A DNA stretch of 64,000 nt from contig JAEUTP010000008.1 in NCBI GenBank assembly GCA_016787705.1, positions 682,001 through 746,000 on the forward strand, in the 5' to 3' direction. Below are positions 26,667 to 35,032 of this stretch, one piece after another. Both the position numbers and the translations under genes were made by a program. Under the pieces are notes generated by a model. It was not told where the DNA came from and ran no database searches. It saw nothing but the letters and a program-made list of their open reading frames with translations. Source of the stretch: Bacteroidia bacterium (GTDB taxonomy: Bacteria; Bacteroidota; Bacteroidia; B-17B0; Aurantibacillaceae). Position 1 is the stretch's first letter; each line of letters opens with the position of its first letter.

Positions 26667-26779
26667 CATGCAAAATCCACAATTCATAAAATTATTGCAC
26701 TTTATTAAGCCTAAAATAGTGATGAACGGTTTTTTATCTAAAAATAAACAGGTGTATATTGCAATAACTAATCAATCCA

Positions 26780-28774
26780 ATGAAAAAATTATTATTATCT
26801 ATCGCACTTTTTGGTGTAGGCTTTGTAAATGCACAACAACATCTTTGTTCAAAATCAAAGCAGGCATCTATGGGCGCCCATATAGCGCACCAGGCAAGAA
26901 CATCGGCGTTAACACCTCAAATTTCTCACGAATTAAAATACGATGTAAAATTTGTACACCTGATGTTGAATTTAGAGAGGAACACAAAATTTGTAAGCGG
27001 TGGTGTTAAAACGGTTGCAACAGTTACCGCTGCCGCAATGGATACATTTGCCTGCTCGCTTCACGAAAATCACACTATTGATTCGATACGTTTTAATGGG
27101 GTATTAATGCCTTTTACAAGAAACGACAGTACAGTTAAAGTAAAACCGGCTTCGCCATTAACAAACTCACAATCATTTACTGTAACTATTTATTATAAAG
27201 GTACGCCGCCTGTTGGGGGCTCTGCTATTGGCAGTGGTTTTAGCACTGGCAACTCAACCAGCTGGGGCAACCAGGTAACCTGGAGCTTAAGTGAGGCTAT
27301 AGTTGCTTACCACTGGTGGCCATGCAAACAAATTTTAACAGATAAGATAGATTCAAGCTGGGTGTTTGTTACAACTGATTCATTGAACAAAGTTGGATCT
27401 AACGGTTTGCTAAAGAACGTCGTAGTCGTTGGAAATAAAAAGCGTTACGAGTGGAAATCACGAACTCCAATTAATTATTATTTAATTTCGGTAGCGGTAG
27501 CAAAATACAAAGAATATAATTTGTATGCTCATCCAATGTATTTACCAAACGATTCTATTTTGATTCAAAATTATATTTATGACAATGCTTTAAATAATAC
27601 ACTTTTTAATAATCAAAAAACAATTTTAAATAAAATGCCGCAGGTATTAGAGTTTGAAAGTAAAATGTTTGGCATGTATCCTTTTTATAAAGAAAAATAT
27701 GGACACAGCATGGCACCCTTTGGCGGTGGTATGGAACATCAAACCATGACCAGCCTGGGCTTTTTTGATTATTATATTGACGCGCACGAGTTAGGCCACC
27801 AGTGGTGGGGCGATAATGTTACCTGCAAAAGCTGGGGCGACATTTGGATAAACGAAGGTTTTGCATCTTATACAGAACATCTTGTTGCACAATATTTAGA
27901 TAACAGCAATTTTGCTTCTAATTTAAATTCTGCCCACAATAGTGTGATGGGCCAACCAGGCGGAAAAGTTTGGGTTACAGGGCAAGACACCATGGACTCT
28001 AATGTAATTTTTGATTCACGTTTAACTTATGATAAAGGCGGAGCTATTATCAGAACACTTCAATTCTTAACCAATAACGATAGTACCTGGTTTAATTGTT
28101 TGCGTGGTTTTCAAAATACTTATAAGAACAGTAATGCTTCGGTAATTGATTTTAAAAATTACTACCAAACATTTACAGGTACTAACGCTACACAGTTTTT
28201 TAACCAGTGGTATTATGGCGAAGGTTATCCAACTTTTAATGTAAAATACTATGGCGCTCCCGGACAAATGATCATACAAAGTACACAAACAACAAGTTTC
28301 CCTTCTTCAATTCCATTATTCATTACACCAATGGAATATAAAATAACACGCACTGCCATGCCAGATACAGTGGTGCGTGTTATGCACAGCAGTGCAATTG
28401 AAACCTATACAATTAATATGCTTGGCGCGCCAACAGGTGTTGTTTGCGACCCAAACAACTGGGTAATAAATAAAGTAATTGGGCCTGTAGCCGACCCATC
28501 ATTAGGCGGTGTAGGCATTTCAGAGAACAGTGTTTTGTTTTCTGAAATTAAGATAGGACCAAATCCAACAAAAGGAATATTTACGATCAGCAACGATAAA
28601 AACCTGGAAGAAAAAACAGAAATATTTGATATGACGGGTAAAAAACTAATGGAGAAAAAATTAAGCTCTGAGATTATTTTTGATCTTAGTAATTGTGCAA
28701 ACGGTATTTATATTTTAAAAATATCTGATGTAAATGGGAACGAAAAATATTCACAAAAAATAATTAAAGAGTAA
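26780..28774 (+). CDS. M1-family zinc aminopeptidase with T9SS sorting domain
   Basis: 664 residues with a signal peptide (about 1-18). The zinc site is HELGH (336-340) with the third ligand Glu359 in WINEGFASY. The exopeptidase motif reads GGGMEHQ where classical M1 enzymes have GAMEN. A T9SS sorting domain closes the protein (IKIGPNPTKGIF ... NGIYILKI ... YSQKIIKE). It is an exported aminopeptidase, divergent from hemE and followed by a strong terminator. Confidence 0.95.
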   Translation: MKKLLLSIALFGVGFVNAQQHLCSKSKQASMGAHIAHQARTSALTPQISHELKYDVKFVHLMLNLERNTKFVSGGVKTVATVTAAAMDTFACSLHENHTIDSIRFNGVLMPFTRNDSTVKVKPASPLTNSQSFTVTIYYKGTPPVGGSAIGSGFSTGNSTSWGNQVTWSLSEAIVAYHWWPCKQILTDKIDSSWVFVTTDSLNKVGSNGLLKNVVVVGNKKRYEWKSRTPINYYLISVAVAKYKEYNLYAHPMYLPNDSILIQNYIYDNALNNTLFNNQKTILNKMPQVLEFESKMFGMYPFYKEKYGHSMAPFGGGMEHQTMTSLGFFDYYIDAHELGHQWWGDNVTCKSWGDIWINEGFASYTEHLVAQYLDNSNFASNLNSAHNSVMGQPGGKVWVTGQDTMDSNVIFDSRLTYDKGGAIIRTLQFLTNNDSTWFNCLRGFQNTYKNSNASVIDFKNYYQTFTGTNATQFFNQWYYGEGYPTFNVKYYGAPGQMIIQSTQTTSFPSSIPLFITPMEYKITRTAMPDTVVRVMHSSAIETYTINMLGAPTGVVCDPNNWVINKVIGPVADPSLGGVGISENSVLFSEIKIGPNPTKGIFTISNDKNLEEKTEIFDMTGKKLMEKKLSSEIIFDLSNCANGIYILKISDVNGNEKYSQKIIKE

Positions 28775-28788
28775 TTGGTTTTTTTCGT

Positions 28789-29051
28789 TTATGATATAAA
28801 AAAGCCTTTCGTTTTTGAAAGGCTTTTTGGTTTTTGCTCAGTCGCGTCCGCATTTAGCTTACAATTTGTTGCAACAATATTATAATAAAAAAAATCTGTA
28901 TTATTATAAGCAATACAGCAACTTAAGTCTATATGCATGTGTTGCGCAGGTAGACCATTATCCCATTGCATAAACAAACGAGCAGTGTCTCCTTCTATTT
29001 CAAAACGTATTCCATAAGTTCAATTCCGGAAGCTAAAACTAAAGTTTCATT
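28789..29051 (-). pseudogene. Possible frameshifted gene remnant after nadV
   Basis: Directly after the nadV stop, the same frame continues for 18 codons (NETLVLASGIELMEYVLK, then TAG). A second frame, overlapping the end of the first, gives a protein-like stretch starting YGIRFEIEGDTARLFMQW and ending near NADATEQ. Joined at MEY/GIRF they would read as one polypeptide. There is no start codon for the first part, and the second frame runs into the terminator hairpin. I do not recognise the family. It may be a decayed gene or chance. Confidence 0.25.
28799..28828 (+). terminator. Intrinsic terminator of the M1 peptidase gene
   Basis: AAAAAGCCTTTC, a six-base loop and GAAAGGCTTTTT form a 12-bp stem ending in T residues. 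It is symmetrical enough to work on both strands, so it could also end the minus-strand NAD operon. Confidence 0.88.
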
Positions 29052-30551
29052 TTATGCATTTAAAACCGTTGTGTGCTTTTCCAAGGCAACATTTATTCTG
29101 TTTCTTATTTCAGTTAATGATTGCTCATTTGCTACTTTACCATTTTCGAAAACTGTTTTTAATAAACCCTGTTTTTCTTCTTCCCAGCTGCATTGATCTT
29201 TCATTTTTAATTCACCATTTACTTCTGTTACCTGCATTAAGCCTTTGGCTGAACGTTTTGTGCCGTCATCTGTTTTTGGATCTTTAAATATATTTCTTGG
29301 CTCTCCATTTACTTCACCATAGGTTGCTTTCATTGCAAAACCATAGGTATCGCGCGTTACATATTCGTAAGTGTATGAACCAATGCCTAATACTACATTA
29401 AACGACGCAAAGCCTTTTGCTTTTAATCCTTCCAGAATATCTTTCTGACGTTGAAGTGTAATGCTGTCACCATAAATTAAACCAATGTGTGAGTCCAGTA
29501 ATTTAAATCCTTTATCAGTAATTGCTCCACCAAAAGTTTCCCACATACATTCTATAGCACCTTTAAATTCAGGGCTTCCGGGTGCAGCATCTTTATCGCC
29601 AATAATTATTTTTACAGGATCGCCACTATCAGGACGAATAACCACTTTACCATTACGCGCTAAAATTTTTGATTTTAATTCGGGTAAAAATTCGGTGATC
29701 ACTTTCCAGAAATCCCAGGTATCAGAAACTATTGATACAATTCCGCCCGGATAAATTTTTGTGATCAGCCTGTCGAAGGTGGCTATCTCGTTATCTTTGG
29801 TGCCCATGCACATAACCGAGTGTTCGGTTGCAGGAACGCTTCCACCAATTAATTCTTTATCTGCATTGGCATTATAATAGATCTCATGAAAATCAATTGC
29901 AGGCACTGTATCTGTTCCGTAAAAAGATAATAAATGTCCAGCCGCACTCATGCAAGCATCTTCAATACCACTCATGCCGCGAAAACTAAAATCATGTCCC
30001 TGCCAATACACAAAATCAATATTGTTATCGCTTACTGTACTTCTTGCATATTCATTAAAACGTTTACGGTATTGAAAAGCAGTTGTAGCGCTTGTTGCAG
30101 GCTTCCACAAAATGGCAGACATTAACGACTCCAGGTAGTTGGTTAGCCAAAAAAACTTTGGTTTAGTATTGTAAACAGTAACAACCGGAATTTTTGGAGA
30201 AACAATAGTGCCTTCAGGCAAGCCTTTTACAATTAAAGGCAAATAACCGAGATCATGCAGCTCTGCAATATGTTCAACAGGGATACTATCTTTACCCAAG
30301 GCATTATCCATACGGCGTTTATAATCGGCCATTACTTTTTCTTTTGGTACATTAAAAAATCCTTCATTCCATTGTTTTACTAAATATTCTTTTATAAAGT
30401 ATTGTAATCCAAAAAATACCAGCTTGTCATTTTCTGCCAGGCGTGATTTTCGCGGTGTAAAATTAGAATATACTAATTCTGTTCCTTCGGGATACTGTCT
30501 GCGGTGATCTGCTTTATAAAAGTCGATCAACATTAATGGATTGATTTTCAT
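29052..30551 (-). CDS. nadV: Nicotinamide phosphoribosyltransferase
   Basis: 499 residues, of the usual length for NAMPT/NadV. Typical segments are LMLIDFYKADHRRQYPEGTE, YWQGHDFSFRGMSG, VVIRPDSGDPVKI and GIGSYTYEYVTRDT. The enzyme joins nicotinamide to PRPP to make NMN, one step from NAD. It is the last gene of the NrtR operon. Its ATG overlaps the preceding stop by four bases, and a PRPP-synthase-like gene in the same operon can supply the co-substrate. Confidence 0.97.
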   Translation of the reverse strand: MKINPLMLIDFYKADHRRQYPEGTELVYSNFTPRKSRLAENDKLVFFGLQYFIKEYLVKQWNEGFFNVPKEKVMADYKRRMDNALGKDSIPVEHIAELHDLGYLPLIVKGLPEGTIVSPKIPVVTVYNTKPKFFWLTNYLESLMSAILWKPATSATTAFQYRKRFNEYARSTVSDNNIDFVYWQGHDFSFRGMSGIEDACMSAAGHLLSFYGTDTVPAIDFHEIYYNANADKELIGGSVPATEHSVMCMGTKDNEIATFDRLITKIYPGGIVSIVSDTWDFWKVITEFLPELKSKILARNGKVVIRPDSGDPVKIIIGDKDAAPGSPEFKGAIECMWETFGGAITDKGFKLLDSHIGLIYGDSITLQRQKDILEGLKAKGFASFNVVLGIGSYTYEYVTRDTYGFAMKATYGEVNGEPRNIFKDPKTDDGTKRSAKGLMQVTEVNGELKMKDQCSWEEEKQGLLKTVFENGKVANEQSLTEIRNRINVALEKHTTVLNA

Positions 30552-31009
30552 ATTTGTTTGTTTTTAATTTTTATAATTATTTCTTCTAAAGTATTTACCT
30601 GTTTAATATTATATTTTTTGCAAACGATATCAATATTTCCTTTACGCCAAAAACCATCAGGGCAACACACAATCAATTTTTCTGTTCTTGCAAAAAGACC
30701 AAGTTCCAGCATACTTACCGGCGATTTGGTTTCAGGTGAAAAATAAAACACGATTATATTTGCTTTTTCCAATCCATCCAATTCCCAATTTACCTGTTCG
30801 TTAAACTGTGCATTCTCTATTGATTGTTTCCATGACGCATCCCAATCATCGCGACGTGGGTTCAAGATACAAATATCATTTGTTGTTTCAAGCGCTTTTT
30901 CAATTTTCTGTTGCCAGTTCTCTGCGATACCCATTTCAATAGATCCCGCAAGAAAAACTGAGAATTTATTTTGAATTGCGTTTAAATTATATGGAGGTTT
31001 TAGGATCAT
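30548..31009 (-). CDS. Nucleoside 2-deoxyribosyltransferase-like protein
   Basis: 153 residues. FSVFLAGSIEMGIAENWQQ, LNPRRDDWD, FNEQVNWELDGLEKANIIVF and SPVSMLELGLFA match the deoxyribosyltransferase-like fold, in which an Asp/Glu pair attacks N-glycosidic bonds. It overlaps both neighbours by four bases (ATGA), so it is translated with the NAD salvage genes. A role in cleaving or remaking a nicotinamide or nucleotide glycosidic bond is inferred from context; the substrate is unknown. Confidence 0.82.
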   Translation of the reverse strand: MILKPPYNLNAIQNKFSVFLAGSIEMGIAENWQQKIEKALETTNDICILNPRRDDWDASWKQSIENAQFNEQVNWELDGLEKANIIVFYFSPETKSPVSMLELGLFARTEKLIVCCPDGFWRKGNIDIVCKKYNIKQVNTLEEIIIKIKNKQI

Positions 31010-31428
31010 TTTACTATTGTGTTGTTTTTAATGTCTGCTATTAATTTTTGCAATAATTCAACCGAAGCATATAAACTTGCTCTATCATCAAGATAAATAT
31101 TCGCGTAAACTTTTCCTTTCTCAACCAATCCCGGAATACCCGGAGGAGATCTATTAAAATAATGATAAGGCAGATCTATCTTTTTTAATTTTTCTTTTAT
31201 TCCATCCCAACGATCTTCTTCAGCAGCAGTGAATACTATAAGGATGCAATTGAGTTTATTTAATTCGTAGATCAGCTCATGTATTACAGTATAATCGTCC
31301 TGTGATTCGTGTTCATGAAAAGGTAATACGGTACTATCCACATCATAAGCCACAATTATCTTTCCATATTTTAACCATTCTTCTTTTAAACGGTTAAATG
31401 TTGTATCGTAACTTAAATAGCGACTCAT
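31006..31428 (-). CDS. Small HAD-like phosphatase
   Basis: 140 residues from ATG 31428 (MSRYLSYDTT); an in-frame TTG lies two codons earlier. HAD motif I is YDVDSTVLPF, motif II is in LIVFTAAEE, and the acidic motif IV is YLDDRA. It has no large cap domain. It follows the prs-like stop by two bases and overlaps the next gene by four. In this operon it could dephosphorylate a nucleotide or sugar phosphate such as NMN or ribose phosphates, but that is context only. Confidence 0.8.
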   Translation of the reverse strand: MSRYLSYDTTFNRLKEEWLKYGKIIVAYDVDSTVLPFHEHESQDDYTVIHELIYELNKLNCILIVFTAAEEDRWDGIKEKLKKIDLPYHYFNRSPPGIPGLVEKGKVYANIYLDDRASLYASVELLQKLIADIKNNTIVK

Positions 31429-31430
31429 TA

Positions 31431-32252
31431 TCAAAACAAATTATACTGTTTATAAAATTCATTCTCGTGTATACTTGAAATGGAGTTTGAGCTTCCTACA
31501 TTTTTGTACCCCGCTTCTTTTAACCTATCTAATGCATTATGGCTAAAAATACCATGTGATGCAATAAAATAAAGATCGCCTCCGTTTTTTGCTTTTAACG
31601 CGGTAGCTAATTCGATAAATGTTCTGCCGCCATCACAAATATCATCAACTACTATACAGGCTTTGCCATTTAAGTTGTCTGTATTCACATCACTTTTAAT
31701 AATTTGCCCCGTTGCCAAATCGCGCACTTTTATGCCGGTTGCAATGTTGCCTTTGTAATTTATTTTTTGTGCCAGCTTATCTACTTTTTTGTATGCACCA
31801 AGATCGGGCGACACTAAAACAAAATCTGTTAGCTTTACTTTTCCAATAAAATCATTTACCATTTCATAATTAGCTGTATTGTGGCAATTATTAATTAAAG
31901 CTGTAGAAACATCGCTGTGTGCGTCAAAAACAATTACCTTATTTAAATTTAAGCTATTAAGAATGTTTGCAAATACTTTTATGGATAATGGCTCACCCTG
32001 AACCATCACCCTATCCTGCCTTGCATAGGGAATGTATGGAATAAACACTTCGATATAGTTTACATACATGTTACGGATCGCATTAACTGCCAGACATAAA
32101 TTCATCACATCATCTGATGAGTTTAAGCGAGTATTAATTCTTACTTTATCCTCTTCAGAAAATGGTGTTAAGAATTTAACATGACATTCGCCTCCGGCAA
32201 ATTTTTTTAATTCTACAGTTTGGTTTGTTTCAAATAAATTTATTGTTTTCAT
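31431..32252 (-). CDS. prs: Ribose-phosphate pyrophosphokinase-like protein
   Basis: 273 residues, about 40 shorter than typical PRPP synthase. The ATP-site segment FIPYIPYARQDRVMVQGEPL, the VFDAHSD metal-binding region and the PRPP loop IVVDDICDGGRTF are all present, so catalysis looks possible. It lies 11 bases after nrtR, within the nicotinamide salvage operon, and so probably makes PRPP for NadV. The short N-terminal part suggests that the usual allosteric hexamer contacts are missing. Confidence 0.88.
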   Translation of the reverse strand: MKTINLFETNQTVELKKFAGGECHVKFLTPFSEEDKVRINTRLNSSDDVMNLCLAVNAIRNMYVNYIEVFIPYIPYARQDRVMVQGEPLSIKVFANILNSLNLNKVIVFDAHSDVSTALINNCHNTANYEMVNDFIGKVKLTDFVLVSPDLGAYKKVDKLAQKINYKGNIATGIKVRDLATGQIIKSDVNTDNLNGKACIVVDDICDGGRTFIELATALKAKNGGDLYFIASHGIFSHNALDRLKEAGYKNVGSSNSISSIHENEFYKQYNLF

Positions 32253-32263
32253 ATATTTAATTT

Positions 32264-32965
32264 TTAAAGTTCAAAGTGAATTCCTTTTTGTGTTAATTCT
32301 TTATAAGCTTTTTTGTCGAAGCTATAAAAACGCGCTGCTTTATGCGCTACGTTTTTTTCTTTTTCTTCCAATGCTTTTAAAAAGCCCATTCCTAATATTT
32401 TTTTTCTGAAATTTCTTTTATCGATAGGTTCTTCTAAAATGGCTTCGTACAAAGCTTGTAATTGTGTTAAAGTAAATTTTTCATCCAGCAATTCAAAGCC
32501 AATAGGTTGGTAAGATACTTTACCCTTTAAACGTTGAAAGGCAGCTTTTACAATTTTATTATGATCAAAGGCGAGTTTAGGTAATTTGGATATCTCAAAC
32601 CATTCTGCATTCAATGTATCTCTACCGGCAATAACTTCGTATTGTTTTTTATCAACCAATGCAAAATATGCTACAGATATGATTCTCTCACGTGGATCGC
32701 GATCAAGATCGCTAAATGTAAAAAGCTGTTCGATAAAAACATTTTTTACGCCAGCTTTTTCCATGAGTATTCTTTTTGCACATTCTTCGGTAGTTTCATT
32801 CATAAAAACAAAACCGCCTGGTAAAGCCCATTTATTTTTAAAAGGTTCTTTCTCTCGTTCTATCAATAATAATTTTAATTCCCCTTCATCAAAACCAAAA
32901 ATAACGCAATCGGTTACAAGAGCGGGTCTTTCGTATTCGTATTGATATTTTTGATTTTGTTTCAT
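32264..32965 (-). CDS. nrtR: NrtR-type Nudix-domain transcriptional regulator of NAD metabolism
   Basis: 233 residues. The N-terminal Nudix-like domain carries a degenerate box (GGFVFMNETTEECAKRILME): the catalytic RE...EE residues are changed to RI...EK, as expected of a ligand sensor rather than a hydrolase. The C-terminal winged helix (about 150-225: FTLTQLQALYEAILEEPIDK, FRKKILGMGFL) fits NrtR. In this family, binding of ADP-ribose releases the repressor from DNA. It heads the nicotinamide salvage operon, and two palindromes lie in its promoter. Confidence 0.9.
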   Translation of the reverse strand: MKQNQKYQYEYERPALVTDCVIFGFDEGELKLLLIEREKEPFKNKWALPGGFVFMNETTEECAKRILMEKAGVKNVFIEQLFTFSDLDRDPRERIISVAYFALVDKKQYEVIAGRDTLNAEWFEISKLPKLAFDHNKIVKAAFQRLKGKVSYQPIGFELLDEKFTLTQLQALYEAILEEPIDKRNFRKKILGMGFLKALEEKEKNVAHKAARFYSFDKKAYKELTQKGIHFEL

Positions 32966-32970
32966 TCTTA

Positions 32971-32985
32971 GTGTAATTATTACAC
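32971..32985. promoter_or_regulatory. NrtR-type operator 1
   Basis: GTGTAATTATTACAC is a perfect 7+1+7 palindrome starting five bases before the nrtR ATG. It overlaps the -7 box by one base and covers the expected transcription start, so a bound protein would block initiation. Confidence 0.8.
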
Positions 32986-32992
32986 AAAGATA
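32985..32992 (-). promoter_or_regulatory. -7 box TATCTTTG of the nrtR operon
   Basis: On the minus strand TATCTTTG matches TAnnTTTG and abuts operator 1. It lies between the two palindromes, which is the best support for this being the operon promoter. Confidence 0.6.
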
Positions 32993-33020
32993 AATGAAAA
33001 ATTATTTAGCCGAATTATCT

Positions 33021-33039
33021 TAGTGTTAATTTTACACTA
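33021..33039. promoter_or_regulatory. NrtR-type operator 2
   Basis: TAGTGTTAATTTTACACTA shares the arms TAGTGT/ACACTA with operator 1. The centres are about 52 bases apart, close to five helical turns, which places both sites on the same face of the DNA and would allow cooperative binding or looping. Confidence 0.75.
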
Positions 33040-33151
33040 TAAAAATGCAACTATTTGGTTATCAATATTAAAATCTTCAATTGGCGCTTTATAGTGCAAG
33101 ATAAAATCTATCCATTATTGGATTTAATGTGTTTTTATGCACTTGATTTAG

Positions 33152-33159
33152 TATTTTTG
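33152..33159 (+). promoter_or_regulatory. -7 box TATTTTTG of the tRNA gene
   Basis: TATTTTTG matches TAnnTTTG and lies 19 bases upstream of the mature tRNA 5' end, which would give a precursor leader of about a dozen bases. Confidence 0.5.
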
Positions 33160-33178
33160 CAGTCTGATTTTTACTACA

Positions 33179-33250
33179 GGCACCGTAGTTCAATGGATAG
33201 AATAGAAGTTTCCTAAACTTTAGATGCAGGTTCGATTCCTGCCGGAGCCA
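33179..33250 (+). tRNA. tRNA-Arg (anticodon CCT)
   Basis: The sequence folds into a full cloverleaf: acceptor GGCACCG/CGGAGCC, D stem GTTC/GAAT, anticodon stem GAAGT/ACTTT with loop TTCCTAA (anticodon CCT, reads AGG), variable AGAT, T stem GCAGG/CCTGC with loop TTCGATT, and discriminator A. CCA is not encoded. The acceptor has an A:A mismatch at pair 4-69. A terminator follows. Confidence 0.93.
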
Positions 33251-33284
33251 CAAATAAAAGTTTTAAACAACTTTAAACCGCCTT

Positions 33285-33309
33285 AACCCGCTTCAATAGC
33301 GGGTTTTGC
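33285..33309 (+). terminator. Intrinsic terminator of the tRNA gene
   Basis: AACCCGC, a seven-base loop and GCGGGTT (7-bp stem, 33285-33305) are followed by T residues, 35 bases after the tRNA. Confidence 0.8.
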
Positions 33310-33619
33310 GTTCAAGGGGTTTTGATTAAACCCGTATTTAATCGACATTTGTTTCAGTAATTAAAACAGAAGGTTAAACACACATCAACCGCAGTATCTA
33401 TAAGTGTTCACATAAAAAAACAACCGTTTCCAATCAAATTTTCCATGATTGTTTTCATATAACTTTTCTTATTTAGCAGAAAATTTCAAATCGAATGAAA
33501 GCCTTCTTCGCATAAAACAGAAACCTCTAGGTTCTTTTATTTGAAATATAATAAGGATAACTTAAAAAAAAATTTAATTTTAAGGTGATATACTTATTTT
33601 TTATAGCACTAATAACTGT
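33310..33619. other. Gene-free stretch between tRNA-Arg and sigma/ClpP operon
   Basis: About 310 AT-rich bases. I see a weak hairpin (CAATCA...TGATTG near 33438-33459) with an A run on one side, and nothing else. No copy of the tRNA 3' end or integrase gene is visible, so there is no sign of an integrated element. Confidence 0.4.
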
Positions 33620-34162
33620 ATGGTTATGATTATTGAAGAAAAAAAACAATTAAATACTCGCGAAACGATAATTATTGAGTTGTATAAAGCAACTTTCCCA
33701 GAAGTTGCTTCTTTCGTTCATAAAATGGGCGGTTCTCTCGCCGATGCGAAAGATATCTTTCAGGATGCTTTGGTAATTTACTTTCAAAAGAATCTGGAAC
33801 ACAATTTTGTTCCCGAACGGGGACACAGCCATTATTTAAAAGGTATCTCAAAGCACTTGTGGTACAAAAAATTTCGGACGAGGAAACAAAATGTACCATT
33901 AACAAAAGAAATAAGCACTCTGTTGGTTGAAGAAGATCCGAAAATTTCTTCAAGATTATTGTACTTTTTAGAACTATCTGGTAAACGTTGCCTGGATTTA
34001 TTGTCAGCATTTTACTATGAGCAACTCAATATGAAAGAAATAGCACAACGTTTTGGATTTTCTGGCGAACGCTCTGCTACCGCGCAAAAATATAAATGCC
34101 TTGAAAAAATCAGAAATGCTGTCCGTGACCACGAATTAAATAAAGAAGATTTTTATGAATGA
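33620..34162 (+). CDS. ECF-like RNA polymerase sigma factor
   Basis: 180 residues. The sigma-2 region (about 12-85: ELYKATFPEVASFVHKMGGS, DAKDIFQDALVIYFQKN, HYLKGISKHLWYKKFR) and the sigma-4 region (about 115-172: DLLSAFYYEQLNMKEIAQRF, SGERSATAQKYKCLEKI) are present. Its last eight bases overlap the start of a small gene that is followed by clpP. The usual membrane anti-sigma factor is absent. Confidence 0.88.
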   Translation: MVMIIEEKKQLNTRETIIIELYKATFPEVASFVHKMGGSLADAKDIFQDALVIYFQKNLEHNFVPERGHSHYLKGISKHLWYKKFRTRKQNVPLTKEISTLLVEEDPKISSRLLYFLELSGKRCLDLLSAFYYEQLNMKEIAQRFGFSGERSATAQKYKCLEKIRNAVRDHELNKEDFYE

Positions 34163-34409
34163 AACACAACTAATAGAGAAATATTTATTTAAGCGCCTTA
34201 ATGTCGAAGACCAGCTATTTATGGAAGCTAAGTTATTAACCGATCCGGAGTTTAAATGCAAACTTAAATGGCAAAGCCGTGCGCATGAAATTGTAAAAGC
34301 ACATGGGCAAAAAATATTAAGACAGGAAATCATTTCGGTTGAAAATCGTCTGTTTTCTGAATTACGTTTTCAAAATTTCAGAGCAACCATTTTCAAAATT
34401 TTCAAATAA
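34155..34409 (+). CDS. Small cytosolic protein between sigma and ClpP genes
   Basis: 84 residues, charged and helical, no membrane segment. The N-terminus (LIEKYLFKRLNVEDQLFMEA) resembles the opening helix of anti-sigma domains, with an EKYL...EDQ...FEAKLL pattern. The end (ILRQEIISVENRLFSELRFQ) is amphipathic. It overlaps the sigma stop by eight bases, so coupled translation is likely. A short soluble anti-sigma factor or adaptor is possible; I do not recognise a named family. Confidence 0.7.
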   Translation: MNETQLIEKYLFKRLNVEDQLFMEAKLLTDPEFKCKLKWQSRAHEIVKAHGQKILRQEIISVENRLFSELRFQNFRATIFKIFK

Positions 34410-34420
34410 AATAATAGCAT

Positions 34421-34972
34421 ATGAACACACCGTATTTAAAAGATCTGATTGATTCCAAAATTCTAAACGAAAGAAAAATTTTTTTGTGGGGCCAGGTTGA
34501 TGATAATTCTGCAAAACATGTTATTGACAGGCTTTTGTACCTTGACCTAACGCAACCGGGTAAGGAAATACAACTAATCATAAACAGCCCTGGCGGTTAC
34601 GTTACATCAGGTTTTGGTATTTATGATACCATGAAAAGCATCTCTAGCCCCGTATCAACAATATGCTGCGGATACGCGGCCTCTAAGGGGGCTATTTTAT
34701 TGTCCGCCGGCGAAAAGGGTAAGCGATATATCCAGCGACACGCTCGCGTTATGATACATCAACCGAGTGGAGGTGCCGGAGGTCCGGCCTCCAATATTGA
34801 AATACAAATGGAAGAAATTCTGAAAACAAAACAGCTATTAGCGGAAATTTTAGCAAAAAACTGCAATAAATCAGTTGAACAAATAACAAAAGACTTCAAT
34901 CGTGACTATTGGATGTCCGCCGAAGAATCTGTAGCATATGGAATCGTTGATCAAATAATCGATCGACTTTAA
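34421..34972 (+). CDS. clpP: ClpP-family serine protease subunit
   Basis: 183 residues. The catalytic triad is visible: Ser88 in GYAASKGAILLSAG, His113 in RVMIHQPSGG and Asp162 in NRDYWMSAEE. The GG motif (INSPGGYVTSG) and C-terminal YGIVDQI are normal. It is slightly short and lacks a propeptide. There is no clpX nearby. It lies 11 bases after the small gene in the sigma operon, so it is probably an accessory ClpP, with regulated proteolysis linked to the sigma factor as a reasonable guess. Confidence 0.88.
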   Translation: MNTPYLKDLIDSKILNERKIFLWGQVDDNSAKHVIDRLLYLDLTQPGKEIQLIINSPGGYVTSGFGIYDTMKSISSPVSTICCGYAASKGAILLSAGEKGKRYIQRHARVMIHQPSGGAGGPASNIEIQMEEILKTKQLLAEILAKNCNKSVEQITKDFNRDYWMSAEESVAYGIVDQIIDRL

Positions 34973-35032
34973 TCAAAAAAACTAAGCTACTATTTTTTAA
35001 ATGAAAACTTATTGTATTCAATAATTTATAAC

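Noticed and set aside
33179..33619. tRNA-Arg as an integration site for a mobile element
   Set aside because: No integrase, no repeated tRNA 3' end and no change in base composition are visible downstream.
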